Assembly (NCBI GenBank): GCA_014841595.1
Contig: JACYUE010000005.1
Location: 62,001-126,000 of the forward strand
Direction of reading: 5' to 3'
DNA: 64,000 nucleotides
Source of the DNA: Oxalobacteraceae sp. CFBP 8761
GTDB taxonomy: Bacteria; Pseudomonadota; Gammaproteobacteria; Burkholderiales; Burkholderiaceae_D
The notes below the pieces were generated by a model. The model saw only the letters and a list, made by a program, of their open reading frames with translations, was not told where the DNA came from and ran no database searches. Each line of letters opens with the position of its first letter. The stretch's first letter is position 1. Shown here piece after piece: positions 35,485-47,714 of the stretch. The position numbers and the translations under genes were made by a program.

Positions 35485-36372
35485 ATGCCCTGCCCTGTTA
35501 CCCCGGATTCGTCCGCCAGCAATGCCGATGTGAGTGGCTGCCCGGTCTCGCAGCCCGGCTACCACGGCGCCAAGCTCGATTTCAGCAAGGACATGAGCTA
35601 CGGCGACTACCTCTCGCTCGACACGATCCTCAATGCCCAGCATCCGCTGTCGCCCGAGCACAACGAGCTGCTGTTCATCGTCCAGCACCAGACCAGCGAA
35701 TTGTGGATGAAGCTGATGCTGCACGAGCTGCACGGTGCGCGCGACAATATCGCGCGGGGCCAGTTGCCCGCGGCGATGAAGATGCTGGCGCGCGTGGCGG
35801 CGATCATGAATCAGCTCGTGCATGCGTGGGATGTGCTGGCGACGATGACGCCCCCCGAGTACACGGCGATCCGCCCGTACCTGGGCGCGTCGTCGGGGTT
35901 CCAGTCGCATCAGTATCGCGAGATCGAATTCATCCTGGGGAACAAGAACGTCACGCATTTGCAGGTGCATCAGCACAAGCCTGACGCGCATGCGGCGCTA
36001 CAGGGCGTGCTGGATAAACCGTCGCTGTATGACGAAGCGATCCTGGTGATGGCGCGCAGCGGGTTGACCGTGGATGCGGCGCGGCTTGCGGGACCGTGGC
36101 ATCAGGCGACGCGGTCGGATCCGTCGGTGAAGGCGGCGTGGATGGTCGTGTATCGCGACACTGACCAATATTGGCCGCTGTATGAGCTGGGTGAGAAGCT
36201 GGTGGATATTGAGACGGCGTTTCGCTTGTGGCGCTTCCGGCATGTGACGACAGTGCAGCGCGTGATTGGTTTCAAAACCGGCACGGGCGGCACGGACGGT
36301 GTGGGGTATCTGCGCAAGATGCTCGATGTCGTGCTGTTCCCGGAATTGTTCGAACTGCGTACCGAGCTGTAA
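35485..36372 (+). CDS. kynA: Tryptophan 2,3-dioxygenase
   Basis: 295 residues, typical for bacterial TDO. Conserved segments include [18 protein letters not shown], the active-site [19 protein letters not shown], and [20 protein letters not shown]; the C-terminal [14 protein letters not shown] binds tryptophan near the haem. It opens the indole ring of L-tryptophan to N-formylkynurenine using haem iron and oxygen. A GAGAGGA ribosome site lies 5-6 bp upstream. It is encoded with kynU, so tryptophan would be broken down to anthranilate, but the formamidase step is not encoded nearby. Confidence 0.96.
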   Translation: MPCPVTPDSSASNADVSGCPVSQPGYHGAKLDFSKDMSYGDYLSLDTILNAQHPLSPEHNELLFIVQHQTSELWMKLMLHELHGARDNIARGQLPAAMKMLARVAAIMNQLVHAWDVLATMTPPEYTAIRPYLGASSGFQSHQYREIEFILGNKNVTHLQVHQHKPDAHAALQGVLDKPSLYDEAILVMARSGLTVDAARLAGPWHQATRSDPSVKAAWMVVYRDTDQYWPLYELGEKLVDIETAFRLWRFRHVTTVQRVIGFKTGTGGTDGVGYLRKMLDVVLFPELFELRTEL

Positions 36373-36398
36373 TCACCTTCATTCAAGGACCGCCTGCC

Positions 36399-36779
36399 AT
36401 GATTTCCCATCTCGACCATTTGGTGCTGACCTGCACCGATCTCGATGCGACCAAGCATTTTTATACGGAGGTGATGGGCATGCGTCTGGAGACCTTCGGC
36501 GCGGGTCGCATCGCCTTCAAGTTCGGCAACCAGAAGATCAACCTGCACCAACGCGGCGCCGAGTTCGAGCCGAAGGCGCACCTGCCGGTGCCGGGGGCGC
36601 TGGATCTGTGTTTCATTGCCTCTACACCGCTTGATAAGGTGATTGCGCACCTGGGCAAGTGCGACTGGCCGATTGTCGAAGGGCCGGTCGAGCGGACTGG
36701 GGCGACCGGCAAGATCCGCTCGGTGTATGTGCGTGATCCGGATCTGAATCTGATCGAGATTTCAGAACTGATGGGCTGA
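36399..36779 (+). CDS. VOC (glyoxalase/dioxygenase) family protein
   Basis: 126 residues forming one vicinal-oxygen-chelate domain: LDHLVLTCTDLDATKHFYTEVMGM at the start, a metal-site His in the first strand, FGNQKINLHQRG, and the closing VYVRDPDLNLIEISE with the metal Glu. ATG 36399 has AAGGA about 9 bp upstream. It lies 27 bp after kynA and is probably co-transcribed. Small VOC proteins like this include lactoylglutathione-lyase-like and bleomycin-resistance-like members; the substrate cannot be told from the sequence. Confidence 0.85.
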   Translation: MISHLDHLVLTCTDLDATKHFYTEVMGMRLETFGAGRIAFKFGNQKINLHQRGAEFEPKAHLPVPGALDLCFIASTPLDKVIAHLGKCDWPIVEGPVERTGATGKIRSVYVRDPDLNLIEISELMG

Positions 36780-36798
36780 AATGGTCGCGGCATGATGA

Positions 36799-36832
36799 GC
36801 TTGCAGTGGCACTAGTATGCAAGCCGTTTTTT
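36799..36832 (+). terminator. Intrinsic terminator after the kyn/VOC genes
   Basis: GCTTGCA (36799-36805) pairs with TGCAAGC (36818-36824), followed by CG and six T residues. Confidence 0.65.
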
Positions 36833-36867
36833 ACTTTCTTGATCAAACGCTCGATATGGCGGGGCAC

Positions 36868-36903
36868 AAAAAAAGCGCCGTGAGTCACAGACCCACGGCG
36901 CTT
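36868..36903 (-). terminator. Intrinsic terminator of ssb
   Basis: AAGCGCCGTG and CACGGCGCTT form a 10-bp stem 24 bp past the ssb stop. On the minus strand the stem is followed by a run of T (the A-run at 36868-36874). Confidence 0.85.
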
Positions 36904-36926
36904 GATCGCTTCAACAACATTCAGTC

Positions 36927-37448
36927 TTAAAACGGAATGTCGTCATCCATATCCGAGAAGTTCGGAGCCGGCTTCGGCTGCGGACGTGCTGCCGGTGCCG
37001 GTGGCGCCTGACGTGGCGCTTGCTGGCGTGGCTGCTGTGGCGCCGAGTAGTCGTCGTCCATGCCGCCACCGCCCATACCGCCACCCATGCCGCCGCCGTC
37101 GCCGCCCATGCCCTGGCGACCGCCCAGCATCTGCATGTTTTCAGCGATGACGTCGGTTGCGTAGCGCTCGATGCCATCCTTGTCGGTGTACTTGCGGGTC
37201 TGGAGGCGGCCTTCGACGTAGACCGACGAGCCTTTTTTCAGGTATTGCGCGACGATCTCAGCCAGGCGGCCGAAGAACGAAATACGGTGCCACTCGGTCA
37301 GCTCTTTTTGCTCGCCGGTGTTGCGGTCTTTGGATTTGTACGAGGTGGCGACCGCGATGTTCGCGATGGCGTCGCCGCTCGGCATGTAGCGCACTTCCGG
37401 ATCGCGGCCGAGGTTGCCAACGATGATGACCTTGTTAACTGATGCCAT
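36927..37448 (-). CDS. ssb: Single-stranded DNA-binding protein
   Basis: 173 residues: an OB-fold (about 1-108) beginning [21 protein letters not shown] with the DNA-contact [14 protein letters not shown] segment, a Gly-rich disordered linker, and the acidic tip MDDDIPF that recruits replication and repair partners. The length is normal for proteobacterial SSB. AGGAG lies 7 bp before the start. It is divergent from uvrA, with a LexA box in the 470-bp space between them, as in many Proteobacteria. It coats single-stranded DNA as a tetramer. Confidence 0.98.
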   Translation of the reverse strand: MASVNKVIIVGNLGRDPEVRYMPSGDAIANIAVATSYKSKDRNTGEQKELTEWHRISFFGRLAEIVAQYLKKGSSVYVEGRLQTRKYTDKDGIERYATDVIAENMQMLGGRQGMGGDGGGMGGGMGGGGMDDDYSAPQQPRQQAPRQAPPAPAARPQPKPAPNFSDMDDDIPF

Positions 37449-37917
37449 TTGATTACTCCTGCTGGGTATGATCAGCCCTGACTCTGCATGCTTCTAGGCG
37501 TCAGGGAACGTGGTGGTACAGCCTACTATTATGAGGCCGGCGCCCGGATTTGCCACAACAATTTGTTGTCACCCGTCAGCCGTAACGCCACGTCATCCCG
37601 TCGATTTTATTGTCAATCCGACCTCATCCATAGCTCAGCAGGGAAATTTATTTTGCGATTCTAGATGCTTTGTCATTGAACCGTTCAGAGGGCAACCCAC
37701 ATACGGCGGACATGTCGTTGTCCAGGCCATCGCGCCATCCGGATGCGCTTGCCGAACCGGCAATGCGCACATTAGAACCACTGGACAAATATACAGCCGT
37801 AACAAAAACCAGCTACACTAACGGGTTCTCCCCGATTGGCCCGCTGACCCGGTCGCTTAGCGTTCGCGGCTCCGCCACGGTGGCCCACATAAACTAATAG
37901 AAAGTCTGCCCAACTTA
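37449..37917. other. ssb-uvrA divergent intergenic region
   Basis: A 469-bp region without a supported gene. It contains the LexA box at 37781, a CCCTGAC/GTCAGGG inverted repeat at 37476-37506 in the ssb leader, and a TAGTAGGCT motif (minus strand, 37518-37526) also seen upstream of two other genes. Short open frames here lack ribosome sites and family resemblance. Confidence 0.6.
37781..37796. promoter_or_regulatory. LexA box between ssb and uvrA
   Basis: CTGGACAAATATACAG fits the CTG-N10-CAG SOS box; the right half (TATACAG) is perfect and the left half is degenerate. It is 122 bp before the uvrA start and could control both divergent genes. Confidence 0.75.
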
Positions 37918-40779
<2,862 letters not shown>

Positions 40780-40806
40780 CACGCCGCTGCAGGCAGCACG
40801 ATCAAA

Positions 40807-40841
40807 CAGGGGCAACGCCAGCGGCGCTGCCCCTGTTTTTT
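40807..40841 (+). terminator. uvrA terminator, first copy of a 31-bp direct repeat
   Basis: AACAGGGGCA and TGCCCCTGTT pair around GC-rich sequence and are followed by a T-run. The 31 bp at 40807-40837 are repeated, with two mismatches, at 41937-41967 on the other side of the merR gene. Confidence 0.85.
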
Positions 40842-41863
40842 TATGCGCGCAAGGCCTGCATTGCCGCGCTGATGAACGCGCGCATGCGCTCGTCGACCAT
40901 CCCGGATTGCCGCAGTGCCGGCTCATTCTGCAAGGCTTGCCGGATCTTTTTCTGGGTTGCCGGCTGGTCGCCTGCAAACGAACGGAACAGATCGAACCAC
41001 GCCAGCGCCAGCGCACGTGCCTGCGGCGAGTCGGGCGCATGGCCTTCGTCCATCGCCGTGCGGACTTGCGCCACCAGTGGCGGCCACTCGGCATCGCGCT
41101 TGCCAAAGTTGGCGCGCATGAAGGCAAACTCGTCGTCGTCGAGATAATTCCGGTAAATCGACAACTGGTGCGCTTTCGATGCCGCCAGGATGAACGCCAT
41201 CATCTGCGGTGAAATGCCGGTGCGCTCCTGCACGCTGGGTTCGTGCTCGTGCATCGCGTTCAGCTTGGCAAACAGGATCGGATTGTTCCCCGTATCGCGC
41301 CTGACCATCGCCATCCACTGCGTTGCCAAAACCTGTGCCTGGGGATCACCAGGGTCGGTGCCGGCATCCATCAGCGCCTGCACTTGCGCCACTAGTGCCT
41401 GCCACTCGGGCTCGACATCATCGGCCTGGGTATAGATGGGTAATTGCGTGAGTTCTTCCTGCGAAAAATACTTGTCGTACATGGTCATGTGCTCCAGCGT
41501 TGTCAGCCAATCGGCCAGATCCGGTTCCTGTCCGTCGGCCAGCTGCCCCTGCAGTTGCGACAGGCGGCTGCGCAAGGCTTTGGCCTGCTGGATCTGCTCG
41601 GTCAGCAGGCCGATCTGGCGCGCGACAACCGTGGCCAGTGACAGGTCGGCTCTGGTGAGGGTGGTTCCGATGTCGGCCAGCGCCAGCCCGAACCTGCGCA
41701 ATGCCAGAATGCGGTGCAGGCGGGCGATGTCGGCTTCGTTGTACAGCCGGTAGCCGGCGTCGGAACGCGCAGAAAGCGATAGCAACCCGATCGCGTCGTA
41801 GTGGTGCAAGGCACGGACCGTCAAGCCAGTGCGTTTTGCCAGTTCCCCAATTTTCAGCAGCAT
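40841..41863 (-). CDS. MerR-family regulator with TipAS-like ligand-binding region
   Basis: 340 residues. The N-terminal winged helix LLKIGELAKRTGLTVRALHHYDAIGLL is MerR type, followed by a coiled coil around residues 80-110. The C-terminal part from about residue 125 (MYDKYFSQEELTQLP) is a TipAS-like helical domain that binds hydrophobic or peptide-type ligands, and a second TipAS-like helical segment follows after residue 225 (FGKRDAEWPPLVAQVRTAMDEG). The protein should bend promoter DNA and activate resistance or efflux genes on ligand binding; none is adjacent. The gene is bracketed by a near-perfect 31-bp direct repeat of terminator sequence. An AAGGGTGAG ribosome site precedes the start. 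Confidence 0.9.
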   Translation of the reverse strand: MLLKIGELAKRTGLTVRALHHYDAIGLLSLSARSDAGYRLYNEADIARLHRILALRRFGLALADIGTTLTRADLSLATVVARQIGLLTEQIQQAKALRSRLSQLQGQLADGQEPDLADWLTTLEHMTMYDKYFSQEELTQLPIYTQADDVEPEWQALVAQVQALMDAGTDPGDPQAQVLATQWMAMVRRDTGNNPILFAKLNAMHEHEPSVQERTGISPQMMAFILAASKAHQLSIYRNYLDDDEFAFMRANFGKRDAEWPPLVAQVRTAMDEGHAPDSPQARALALAWFDLFRSFAGDQPATQKKIRQALQNEPALRQSGMVDERMRAFISAAMQALRA

Positions 41864-41936
41864 CGTCTCACCCTTTCTTCATGCGTGAAGACAGGATGGA
41901 ACCTGACGCCACGTGAGGGTCAAGCCTACAATGAAT

Positions 41937-41975
41937 CAGGGGCAGCGCCACCGGCGCTGCCCCTGTTCTTTTTTT
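41937..41975 (+). terminator. Second copy of the 31-bp terminator repeat
   Basis: CAGGGGCAGCGCC (41937-41949) and GGCGCTGCCCCTG (41953-41965) form a perfect 13-bp stem with a T-run on the plus strand. No plus-strand gene lies just upstream, and on the minus strand, where pckG ends at 42033, there is no T-run. It looks displaced from uvrA. Confidence 0.75.
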
Positions 41976-42032
41976 TATATTTTCACCGCCATGAAGACGG
42001 CGCCTCCCCCACCAGGCAGTTCGAGCTTACGC

Positions 42033-43898
42033 TCAAGCAGCCAGTTGTTTCTCCAGCCGGTCACGCGTGGCCACCAGCTCTTGCGGCAGGTGGTAGGCCA
42101 GCTTCTCGAACAGCTCGGTATGCAGTTTCAGTTCTTCGCGCCAGGCATCCTTGTCGATCGACGTGATCTGCGCAAATTGCTGCTCGCTGAAGTCCACGCC
42201 TTCCCAATTCAGGTCGGTATAGTTCGGCGTGGTGCCGAACAGGTGCTCGGTGCCGCCGGTGGCGCCGGCGGTGCGGTCCAGGATCCATTTCAGGACGCGC
42301 ATATTGTCACCGTAACCTGGCCACACGAAGTTGCCCTGCGCATCGGTGCGGAACCAGTTGACGCAGAAGATCTTTGGCAATGCCGCTGGATCAATTGCTT
42401 CGACCTTCTTGCCCAAATCGAGCCAGTGCTGGAAGTAGTCGCTCATGTTGTAGCCGATGAATGGCAGCATCGCGAATGGATCGCGGCGCACGACGCCCAT
42501 CTGGCCGGCGGCGGCGGCGGTGGTTTCGGAACCCATCGCGGCGGCCATGTAGACGCCTTCCACCCAGTCGCGCGCTTCGGTCACCAGCGGCACGGTCGTC
42601 GAACGACGGCCACCGAAGATGAACGACGAAATCGGCACGCCGGCTGGATCGTCCCAGGCAGCATCGATCACCGGATTTTGCGTTGCGGCGACCGTGAAGC
42701 GTGCGTTCGGATGCGCCGCCTTGGTACCCGATGCCGGCGTCCAGTCCTTGCCCTGCCAGTCGATCAGGTGGGCCGGTGCTTCCTTGGTCATGCCTTCCCA
42801 CCAGACGTCGCCGTCGTCGGTCAGCGCGACGTTGGTGAAGATGACGTTTTCACGTAGCGAGGCCATGCAGTTCGGATTGGTCTTGTCGTTGGTGCCCGGG
42901 GCCACGCCGAAGTAGCCGGCTTCCGGATTGATCGCGACCAGCTTGCCATCGGCGCCCGGCTTGATCCAGGCGATGTCGTCGCCAATGGTCGTGACTTTCC
43001 AGCCATTGAATGCCTGTGGCGGGATCAGCATTGCGAAGTTGGTCTTGCCGCAGGCCGACGGGAACGCGGCGGCGATGTATTTCTTGTCGCCCTGTGGCGA
43101 TTCGACGCCCAGGATCAGCATGTGTTCGGCCAGCCAGCCGGTGCCGCCCTGCTGCGCTTCTTGATAGCCCATGTTCGACGCGATGCGCAGCGCGAAGCAC
43201 TTCTTGCCCAGCAGCGCATTGCCGCCGTAGCCCGAGCCGAACGACCAGATTTCGCGGGTGTCCGGATAGTGGACGATGTACTTGGTGGCATTGCATGGCC
43301 ATGCGACATCGGCCTGGCCATCGACCAGCGGCATGCCGACCGAGTGCACGCACGGCACGAAGTCACCGTCCTGGCCCAGCACGTCGTACACGGCGCGGCC
43401 CATGCGCGTCATGATGCGCATGTTGACGGCGACGTACGGCGAGTCGGACAGTTCGACGCCGATATGGGCGATTGGCGAACCGAGCGGGCCCATCGAGAAC
43501 GGCACCACGTACAGCGTGCGGCCGGTCATGCAACCGTCGAACAGGCCGTGCAGCGTATTGCGCATTTCGGCCGGTTCCATCCAGTTGTTGGTCGGGCCGG
43601 CTTCTTCTTTCGTGGCCGAGCAGATGTAGGTGCGGTCTTCGACGCGCGCCACGTCCGACGGATCGGACCAGGCCAGGTAGGAATTTGGACGCTTGGCCGG
43701 GTTCAGCTTTTTCATCGTGCCAGCGGCAACCATTTCGGCGCACAGGCGGTCGTATTCGTCTTCCGAACCGTCGCACCAGTAGATGCTGTCAGGCTTGGTC
43801 AGCGCAGCAATCTCAGCCACCCAATTGATGAGTTTTTGATGTTTGATGTAAGCTGGGACGTTCAGTGCGGCGACGCCGCCCATCACGGGTTGGTTCAT
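42033..43898 (-). CDS. pckG: Phosphoenolpyruvate carboxykinase (GTP)
   Basis: 621 residues from ATG 43898, which has GGAGG 7 bp upstream; a Met seven codons further out would overlap that site. GTP-type motifs are clear: P-loop [17 protein letters not shown] (kinase-1a) near residue 275, the Mn-ligand and metal-binding blocks around YAVNMRIM and [10 protein letters not shown], and [13 protein letters not shown]. It interconverts oxaloacetate and PEP with GTP and controls gluconeogenesis. It stands alone, with a 369-bp gap to the divergent dehydrogenase. Confidence 0.97.
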   Translation of the reverse strand: MNQPVMGGVAALNVPAYIKHQKLINWVAEIAALTKPDSIYWCDGSEDEYDRLCAEMVAAGTMKKLNPAKRPNSYLAWSDPSDVARVEDRTYICSATKEEAGPTNNWMEPAEMRNTLHGLFDGCMTGRTLYVVPFSMGPLGSPIAHIGVELSDSPYVAVNMRIMTRMGRAVYDVLGQDGDFVPCVHSVGMPLVDGQADVAWPCNATKYIVHYPDTREIWSFGSGYGGNALLGKKCFALRIASNMGYQEAQQGGTGWLAEHMLILGVESPQGDKKYIAAAFPSACGKTNFAMLIPPQAFNGWKVTTIGDDIAWIKPGADGKLVAINPEAGYFGVAPGTNDKTNPNCMASLRENVIFTNVALTDDGDVWWEGMTKEAPAHLIDWQGKDWTPASGTKAAHPNARFTVAATQNPVIDAAWDDPAGVPISSFIFGGRRSTTVPLVTEARDWVEGVYMAAAMGSETTAAAAGQMGVVRRDPFAMLPFIGYNMSDYFQHWLDLGKKVEAIDPAALPKIFCVNWFRTDAQGNFVWPGYGDNMRVLKWILDRTAGATGGTEHLFGTTPNYTDLNWEGVDFSEQQFAQITSIDKDAWREELKLHTELFEKLAYHLPQELVATRDRLEKQLAA

Positions 43899-44267
43899 GG
43901 GGATACCTCCAAATGCCAATTAAGAATTCGGGTGGACCGTTACCTTGCATCGTCTTCAGCCGGGGCGCCCTGCGGTCGATCACGACGTTGGGCAGGCACT
44001 CTGCGGCAGAAGCAGGCGTCAACACTTGACGACACAGCGGGCAGGTCGGCAGCTTCGAATGAAGCTGTGCGGTGCGTCTCGTGAGCACCGTTGGATACGT
44101 GTCATTCGCTTAAGTTCTGCGCCGATTGTACACCCGCAAAACGGCGTTTCGACGGGTTTCACTACAAAAAAGTAGGAAAAATGCCCGACTAATGTAGTAG
44201 GCTATTTGGGCATTTGCCCTATCGTGTTATTTGTTTACAGGCAGATCATACAATTGTGACAACACCA
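43899..44267. other. pckG-dehydrogenase divergent intergenic region
   Basis: 369 bp without a supported gene. An 8-bp inverted repeat (AAATGCCC at 44179-44186, GGGCATTT at 44208-44215) and a TAGTAGGCT motif at 44195-44203 lie on the dehydrogenase side. The pckG promoter should lie near 44100-44140, but I could not place it firmly. Confidence 0.55.
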
Positions 44268-45260
44268 ATGAAAATCGCGATTCTTGACGACTATCAAGAC
44301 GCTGCACGCCGTCTCGCGTGCTATCCCCTGCTCGATGGCCACGAGGTCAAAGTGTTCCAGAGCTCGACCCGCGGCCTGGGCCAGCTTGCTATCCGGCTGG
44401 CCCCGTTCGATGCGCTGGTGCTGATCCGCGAACGCACCGCCTTCTCTGCGGCCCTGCTCGCCAAGCTGCCCAACCTGAAACTGATTTCGCAAACCGGCAA
44501 GGTCAGTGGCCATATCGACGTCGCCGCTGCGACCGCACGCGGTATTGCAATTGCCGAGGGCGTCGGCTCACCGATTGCACCGGCAGAATTGACGTGGGCC
44601 CTGATCATGGCGGCCAGTCGCAAGATCGTGCCGTATGCCACCAATCTGAAAGAAGGACTGTGGCAGACGGCCTCGACCAATCCGGTACTGAACGGCGTGG
44701 GCCGCGTGCTGCACGGCCGCACGCTCGGGCTCTGGAGTTACGGCAAGATCGGCAAGCTGGTGGCTGGCTATGCGCGCGCGTTCGGGATGCGCGTGGTGGT
44801 ATGGGGTAGCGAAGCGAGCCGGCAGGCCGCGATCGCCGATGGCATTGAGGCGGCGCCGTCGCGTGAGGCGCTGTTCGAGATGGCCGATGTGCTGAGCCTG
44901 CACCTGCGCCTGGCTGAATCGACCCGTGGCATCGTCACGGCAAGCGATCTGGCCCGCATGAAACCGGACGCGCTGTTCGTCAATACCAGCCGCGCCGAAC
45001 TGGTGGCCGATGGCGCGCTGGAAAGCGCCTTGAAGAAAGGCCACCCTGGCATGGCGGCGCTGGACGTGTTTACCAGCGAGCCGCTGGGACCGGATTCACC
45101 ATTGCTGCGCATTCCGACCGTGCTGGCGACACCGCACCTGGGGTATGTCGAGCAGGATAGTTACGAGTTGTATTTCAGCGCGGCGTTCGAGAATATCGTG
45201 CAGTTCGCGCAGGGTACGCCGACCAATATTCTCAATCCAGAGGCGTTGAACAAACGCTGA
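44268..45260 (+). CDS. D-2-hydroxyacid dehydrogenase family protein
   Basis: 330 residues from ATG 44268. The NAD-binding Rossmann core shows LGLWSYGKIGKLVAGYARAFGMRVVVWGSE (about 150-180); the catalytic set typical of the family is seen as LISQTGKVSGHIDV, VNTSRAELV (Arg) and the late TPHLGYVEQDS (His). It should reduce 2-keto acids or oxidise D-2-hydroxy acids with NAD(P)H; the exact substrate (phosphoglycerate, lactate, glyoxylate or other) is not clear. It stands alone between pckG and the unknown gene at 45279. The start was moved in from 44214 because the family begins at MKIAILDDYQD. Confidence 0.85.
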   Translation: MKIAILDDYQDAARRLACYPLLDGHEVKVFQSSTRGLGQLAIRLAPFDALVLIRERTAFSAALLAKLPNLKLISQTGKVSGHIDVAAATARGIAIAEGVGSPIAPAELTWALIMAASRKIVPYATNLKEGLWQTASTNPVLNGVGRVLHGRTLGLWSYGKIGKLVAGYARAFGMRVVVWGSEASRQAAIADGIEAAPSREALFEMADVLSLHLRLAESTRGIVTASDLARMKPDALFVNTSRAELVADGALESALKKGHPGMAALDVFTSEPLGPDSPLLRIPTVLATPHLGYVEQDSYELYFSAAFENIVQFAQGTPTNILNPEALNKR

Positions 45261-45278
45261 GCACAAGACGCCGCAAGC

Positions 45279-46034
45279 TCAGCGCAGTTCGGGCTCGCCT
45301 TTGATGTTGATCTTCGGCGCCGGCAGCACATGCGTGCCGGTCCAGAGGCCAGCCCAGCCTGGCGGCCAGCCGATGTCCGGCCCGGCATAGGGTTTGAGGC
45401 CCGCGCGCACCGGCACGATCGGCACCGGTGGCGCTTCGATCAGGCCGCCACCCGGTGGCCGCTCCATGTTCAGGCTATACATGTAGCCGGGCAGCAGCAG
45501 GTCGCATGCCTGCGCGAACCACGCGGTGTGGTCTTCGTCGCGGCCCAGTGCCTCAGCGAGTCCTTGCGGATCGAACTTGGCCAGTGCGTGGATCAGCTCA
45601 TCGGTGCTCGCGCCCGGCACATCGTTCCAGCCCATGACCGGGTTGTTGTTGTACTCGGCGCCCGAGCCATACCAGCCTTCGCGCCAGGTGCGCTGCATCC
45701 AGTTGCGCGGCCCCGTGAACAGGTGCCAGCGCCAGTGCAGGCCGGACGGCTTGGGCCACGAGTACAGATAGAGTTTCTGGTAACCGGCCTCGTGCAGCGC
45801 ACGCACGACGGCCATCAGGCGCGCGTGCGGCATGCGGTCAGGCGGGGCGCGCCGGAACAGGATCGGCTCGCCGTCGGCGTGCTGCACTTCGTCGTTCGAC
45901 AGGTTCAGGTCTTGCGCTCGCGACTCGTTGCCGAAGCGCGCCGACACCCACCCGGTGAGCAGGTTGACATGCGTGATCACGCCATAGCCGCGATGGCGCT
46001 GGAAGATCACGGTTCCGGGGGCAACTGCTTTCAT
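45279..46034 (-). CDS. Unrecognised protein with an SH3/Tudor-like N-terminus
   Basis: 251 residues, no signal peptide or membrane segment. Residues 5-45 (GTVIFQRHRGYGVITHVN, then GWVSARFGNES) look like a small SH3 or Tudor-like beta barrel of the kind found at the ends of UvrD or CarD proteins. The middle is rich in Trp and aromatics (YSWPKPSGLHWRWHLF, RNWMQRTWREGWYGSG), and the end is Pro-rich. No active-site pattern was recognised. It is convergent with the dehydrogenase and lies upstream of the asparaginase-like gene. Codon use matches the neighbours, so a real gene is likely. Function unknown. Confidence 0.65.
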   Translation of the reverse strand: MKAVAPGTVIFQRHRGYGVITHVNLLTGWVSARFGNESRAQDLNLSNDEVQHADGEPILFRRAPPDRMPHARLMAVVRALHEAGYQKLYLYSWPKPSGLHWRWHLFTGPRNWMQRTWREGWYGSGAEYNNNPVMGWNDVPGASTDELIHALAKFDPQGLAEALGRDEDHTAWFAQACDLLLPGYMYSLNMERPPGGGLIEAPPVPIVPVRAGLKPYAGPDIGWPPGWAGLWTGTHVLPAPKINIKGEPELR

Positions 46035-46179
46035 GGCAAATATAGAAATAGACTGTAGAAAAGGAAAATGGTGGGGGAAATACTCATCCGATCCGGACGA
46101 TTCTAGCGCAGTCGCCTGGAGATCGCCGGTGGTTTGGCGATATCATGGGGACCTTTTTTCAGCGAGTGGATAAACCAAC

Positions 46180-46665
46180 ATGACTTTGCGACTCATCGCC
46201 ACCGGCGGCACTTTCGACAAGCATTACAACGAACTCAATGGTGTGCTGGGCTTCGCCGAAAGCCATTTACCAGAGGTCATCAAGCGCAGCCGCATGACGG
46301 TGCCAGTGGCGCTGGACGTGCTGCCGCTGCTCGATTCGCTCGAGATGGGCGACGCCGACCGCGAGCGTGTGCTGACGACCTGCCGGGCTGCCTCCGAGAA
46401 AGCCATCGTGATCGTGCACGGTACCGACACGATGCGCGAGACGGCTGCTGTGCTGGGCGCGGCGGGCCTGGACCAGACCATCGTGCTGACCGGCGCCATG
46501 ATCCCGTATGCGATCGCCAATTCCGATGCGCTGTTCAACCTGGGCTTTGCCTGCGGCGTCGCGCAGGTGCTGCCGGCCGGTGTATACGTGGCGATGAACG
46601 GTCAGGTGTTCCCTTGGGATAACGTGACCAAGAACCGCAGCGCCGGCGTGTTCCAGGGATTGTAA
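46180..46665 (+). CDS. Short asparaginase-like (N-terminal domain only) protein
   Basis: 161 residues covering just the N-terminal half of a type I/II L-asparaginase: LIATGGTFDKHYNE at residues 4-17 with the first catalytic Thr, and VHGTDTMRETAAVL near residue 85 with the Thr-Asp pair. The C-terminal domain that helps make the full enzyme (about 330 residues) is absent. Stand-alone one-domain versions occur in many Proteobacteria, so this is not necessarily a truncation, but their activity is little studied. ATG 46180 is used; the upstream 46134 frame is different. Confidence 0.8.
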   Translation: MTLRLIATGGTFDKHYNELNGVLGFAESHLPEVIKRSRMTVPVALDVLPLLDSLEMGDADRERVLTTCRAASEKAIVIVHGTDTMRETAAVLGAAGLDQTIVLTGAMIPYAIANSDALFNLGFACGVAQVLPAGVYVAMNGQVFPWDNVTKNRSAGVFQGL

Positions 46666-46673
46666 ATAAAAAT

Positions 46674-46726
46674 GGCCGGACACCAGGTCCGGCCGTTCGA
46701 TGCACCGGCGCCTGATTCAGGCGCCG
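46674..46726 (-). terminator. Double hairpin downstream of rdgC
   Basis: Two stems lie past the rdgC stop: GGCCGGAC/GTCCGGCC at 46674-46694, and GGCGCCTGA/TCAGGCGCC near 46707-46726. After the first, on the minus strand, comes ATTTTTATTTA, which fits an intrinsic terminator for rdgC. Confidence 0.65.
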
Positions 46727-46742
46727 TGTGTCTGACGCCTGA

Positions 46743-47639
46743 TTACGCCTTGGCTTCGCCGCCCAGCGCTTCGACGATATCAGCCAGCATCTTCGACAGC
46801 TCGCCCGTCATCAGGACGATATCGTTGTCGAAACGCTCGTCGTCGTTGTGGGTCGCGCTTTCGCCTTCCTTGATCACGTCCAGCGGCTTGATGCCCTTGA
46901 TCGCCAGCGACTCGGTCAGCACGAAGCTGACGCGGTCGTTCCAGGTCATGGCCAGGCGCGTGCACTGCTTGCCGGCGGCGATGTGGCGGCGGATGTCGTC
47001 CGGCTCCAGCGTGTGCTTCACGTAGCGCACTGCGGCGCGGCTTTCGCCGGTGGCGCGCAGTTCGGTGTCCTGGTCGATCGTGAAGCCGTACGGCGCTTCA
47101 TCGGCTTCGAGCCAGCCGGTCATCACGGCCACCGGCGAGCGCTGCACACGGAGCGACTCCAGCGGCATCTTGTCGACGGCCTTGAGCAGCAGCTTGACGA
47201 CGTCGTCGGCCTTGGCCGGGCTGGCCGCATCGACCACGAGCCAGCCATTGACCGGGTCGATCCAGGTCCAGACATTGCTGCGCAGCGTAAAGGCGCGCGG
47301 CAGCAGTTCGTCGGCCACGCGCTCCTTCAGTTCCTTCATGGCTTTTTTGCCTGGCGGGAAGCCCTGCGCTTCTTCCATTTCGGCCGCCTTGGCCTTGGCC
47401 ACCTGGTTGATGACCGATGCCGGCAGCAATTTCTTTTCGGTGCCCAGCATGATCAGCATCTGCTTGTTCACGACATGGACCAGGCCGCCGTTCGGGCGCG
47501 GCGCATCCCAGCCCTGGCGCAGCAATTCGTTGCTGTTGGCAGGCACAAAGCTGCCCGGCTCGAGGGCCTTTTCCAGCTGTTCAGGGGTGTAGGCCCAAGG
47601 GGCCGGCAGGCGATAGATCTGGAGATTCTTGAACCACAT
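46743..47639 (-). CDS. rdgC: Recombination-associated protein RdgC
   Basis: 298 residues, the usual RdgC length. The N-terminus [15 protein letters not shown], the FSLFAL-less central region, and the segments [17 protein letters not shown] and [24 protein letters not shown] C-terminal block match the ring-forming DNA-binding protein that restrains RecA. It binds duplex DNA without sequence preference and guards replication forks. It lies just downstream of dinB on the same strand, 75 bp apart, and may share its transcript. No LexA box lies directly in front of it. Confidence 0.95.
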   Translation of the reverse strand: MWFKNLQIYRLPAPWAYTPEQLEKALEPGSFVPANSNELLRQGWDAPRPNGGLVHVVNKQMLIMLGTEKKLLPASVINQVAKAKAAEMEEAQGFPPGKKAMKELKERVADELLPRAFTLRSNVWTWIDPVNGWLVVDAASPAKADDVVKLLLKAVDKMPLESLRVQRSPVAVMTGWLEADEAPYGFTIDQDTELRATGESRAAVRYVKHTLEPDDIRRHIAAGKQCTRLAMTWNDRVSFVLTESLAIKGIKPLDVIKEGESATHNDDERFDNDIVLMTGELSKMLADIVEALGGEAKA

Positions 47640-47714
47640 AGGTTTAATCCGCTTGTTTCGATATTTCTAGGGAACGACATTCTACGCTGCGCAGCAGCCA
47701 CAGCGTCAAAAATG

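Noticed and set aside
37510..37897. Short open frames in the ssb-uvrA gap
   Set aside because: They have no ribosome sites and no resemblance to known proteins, and they cross the LexA box.
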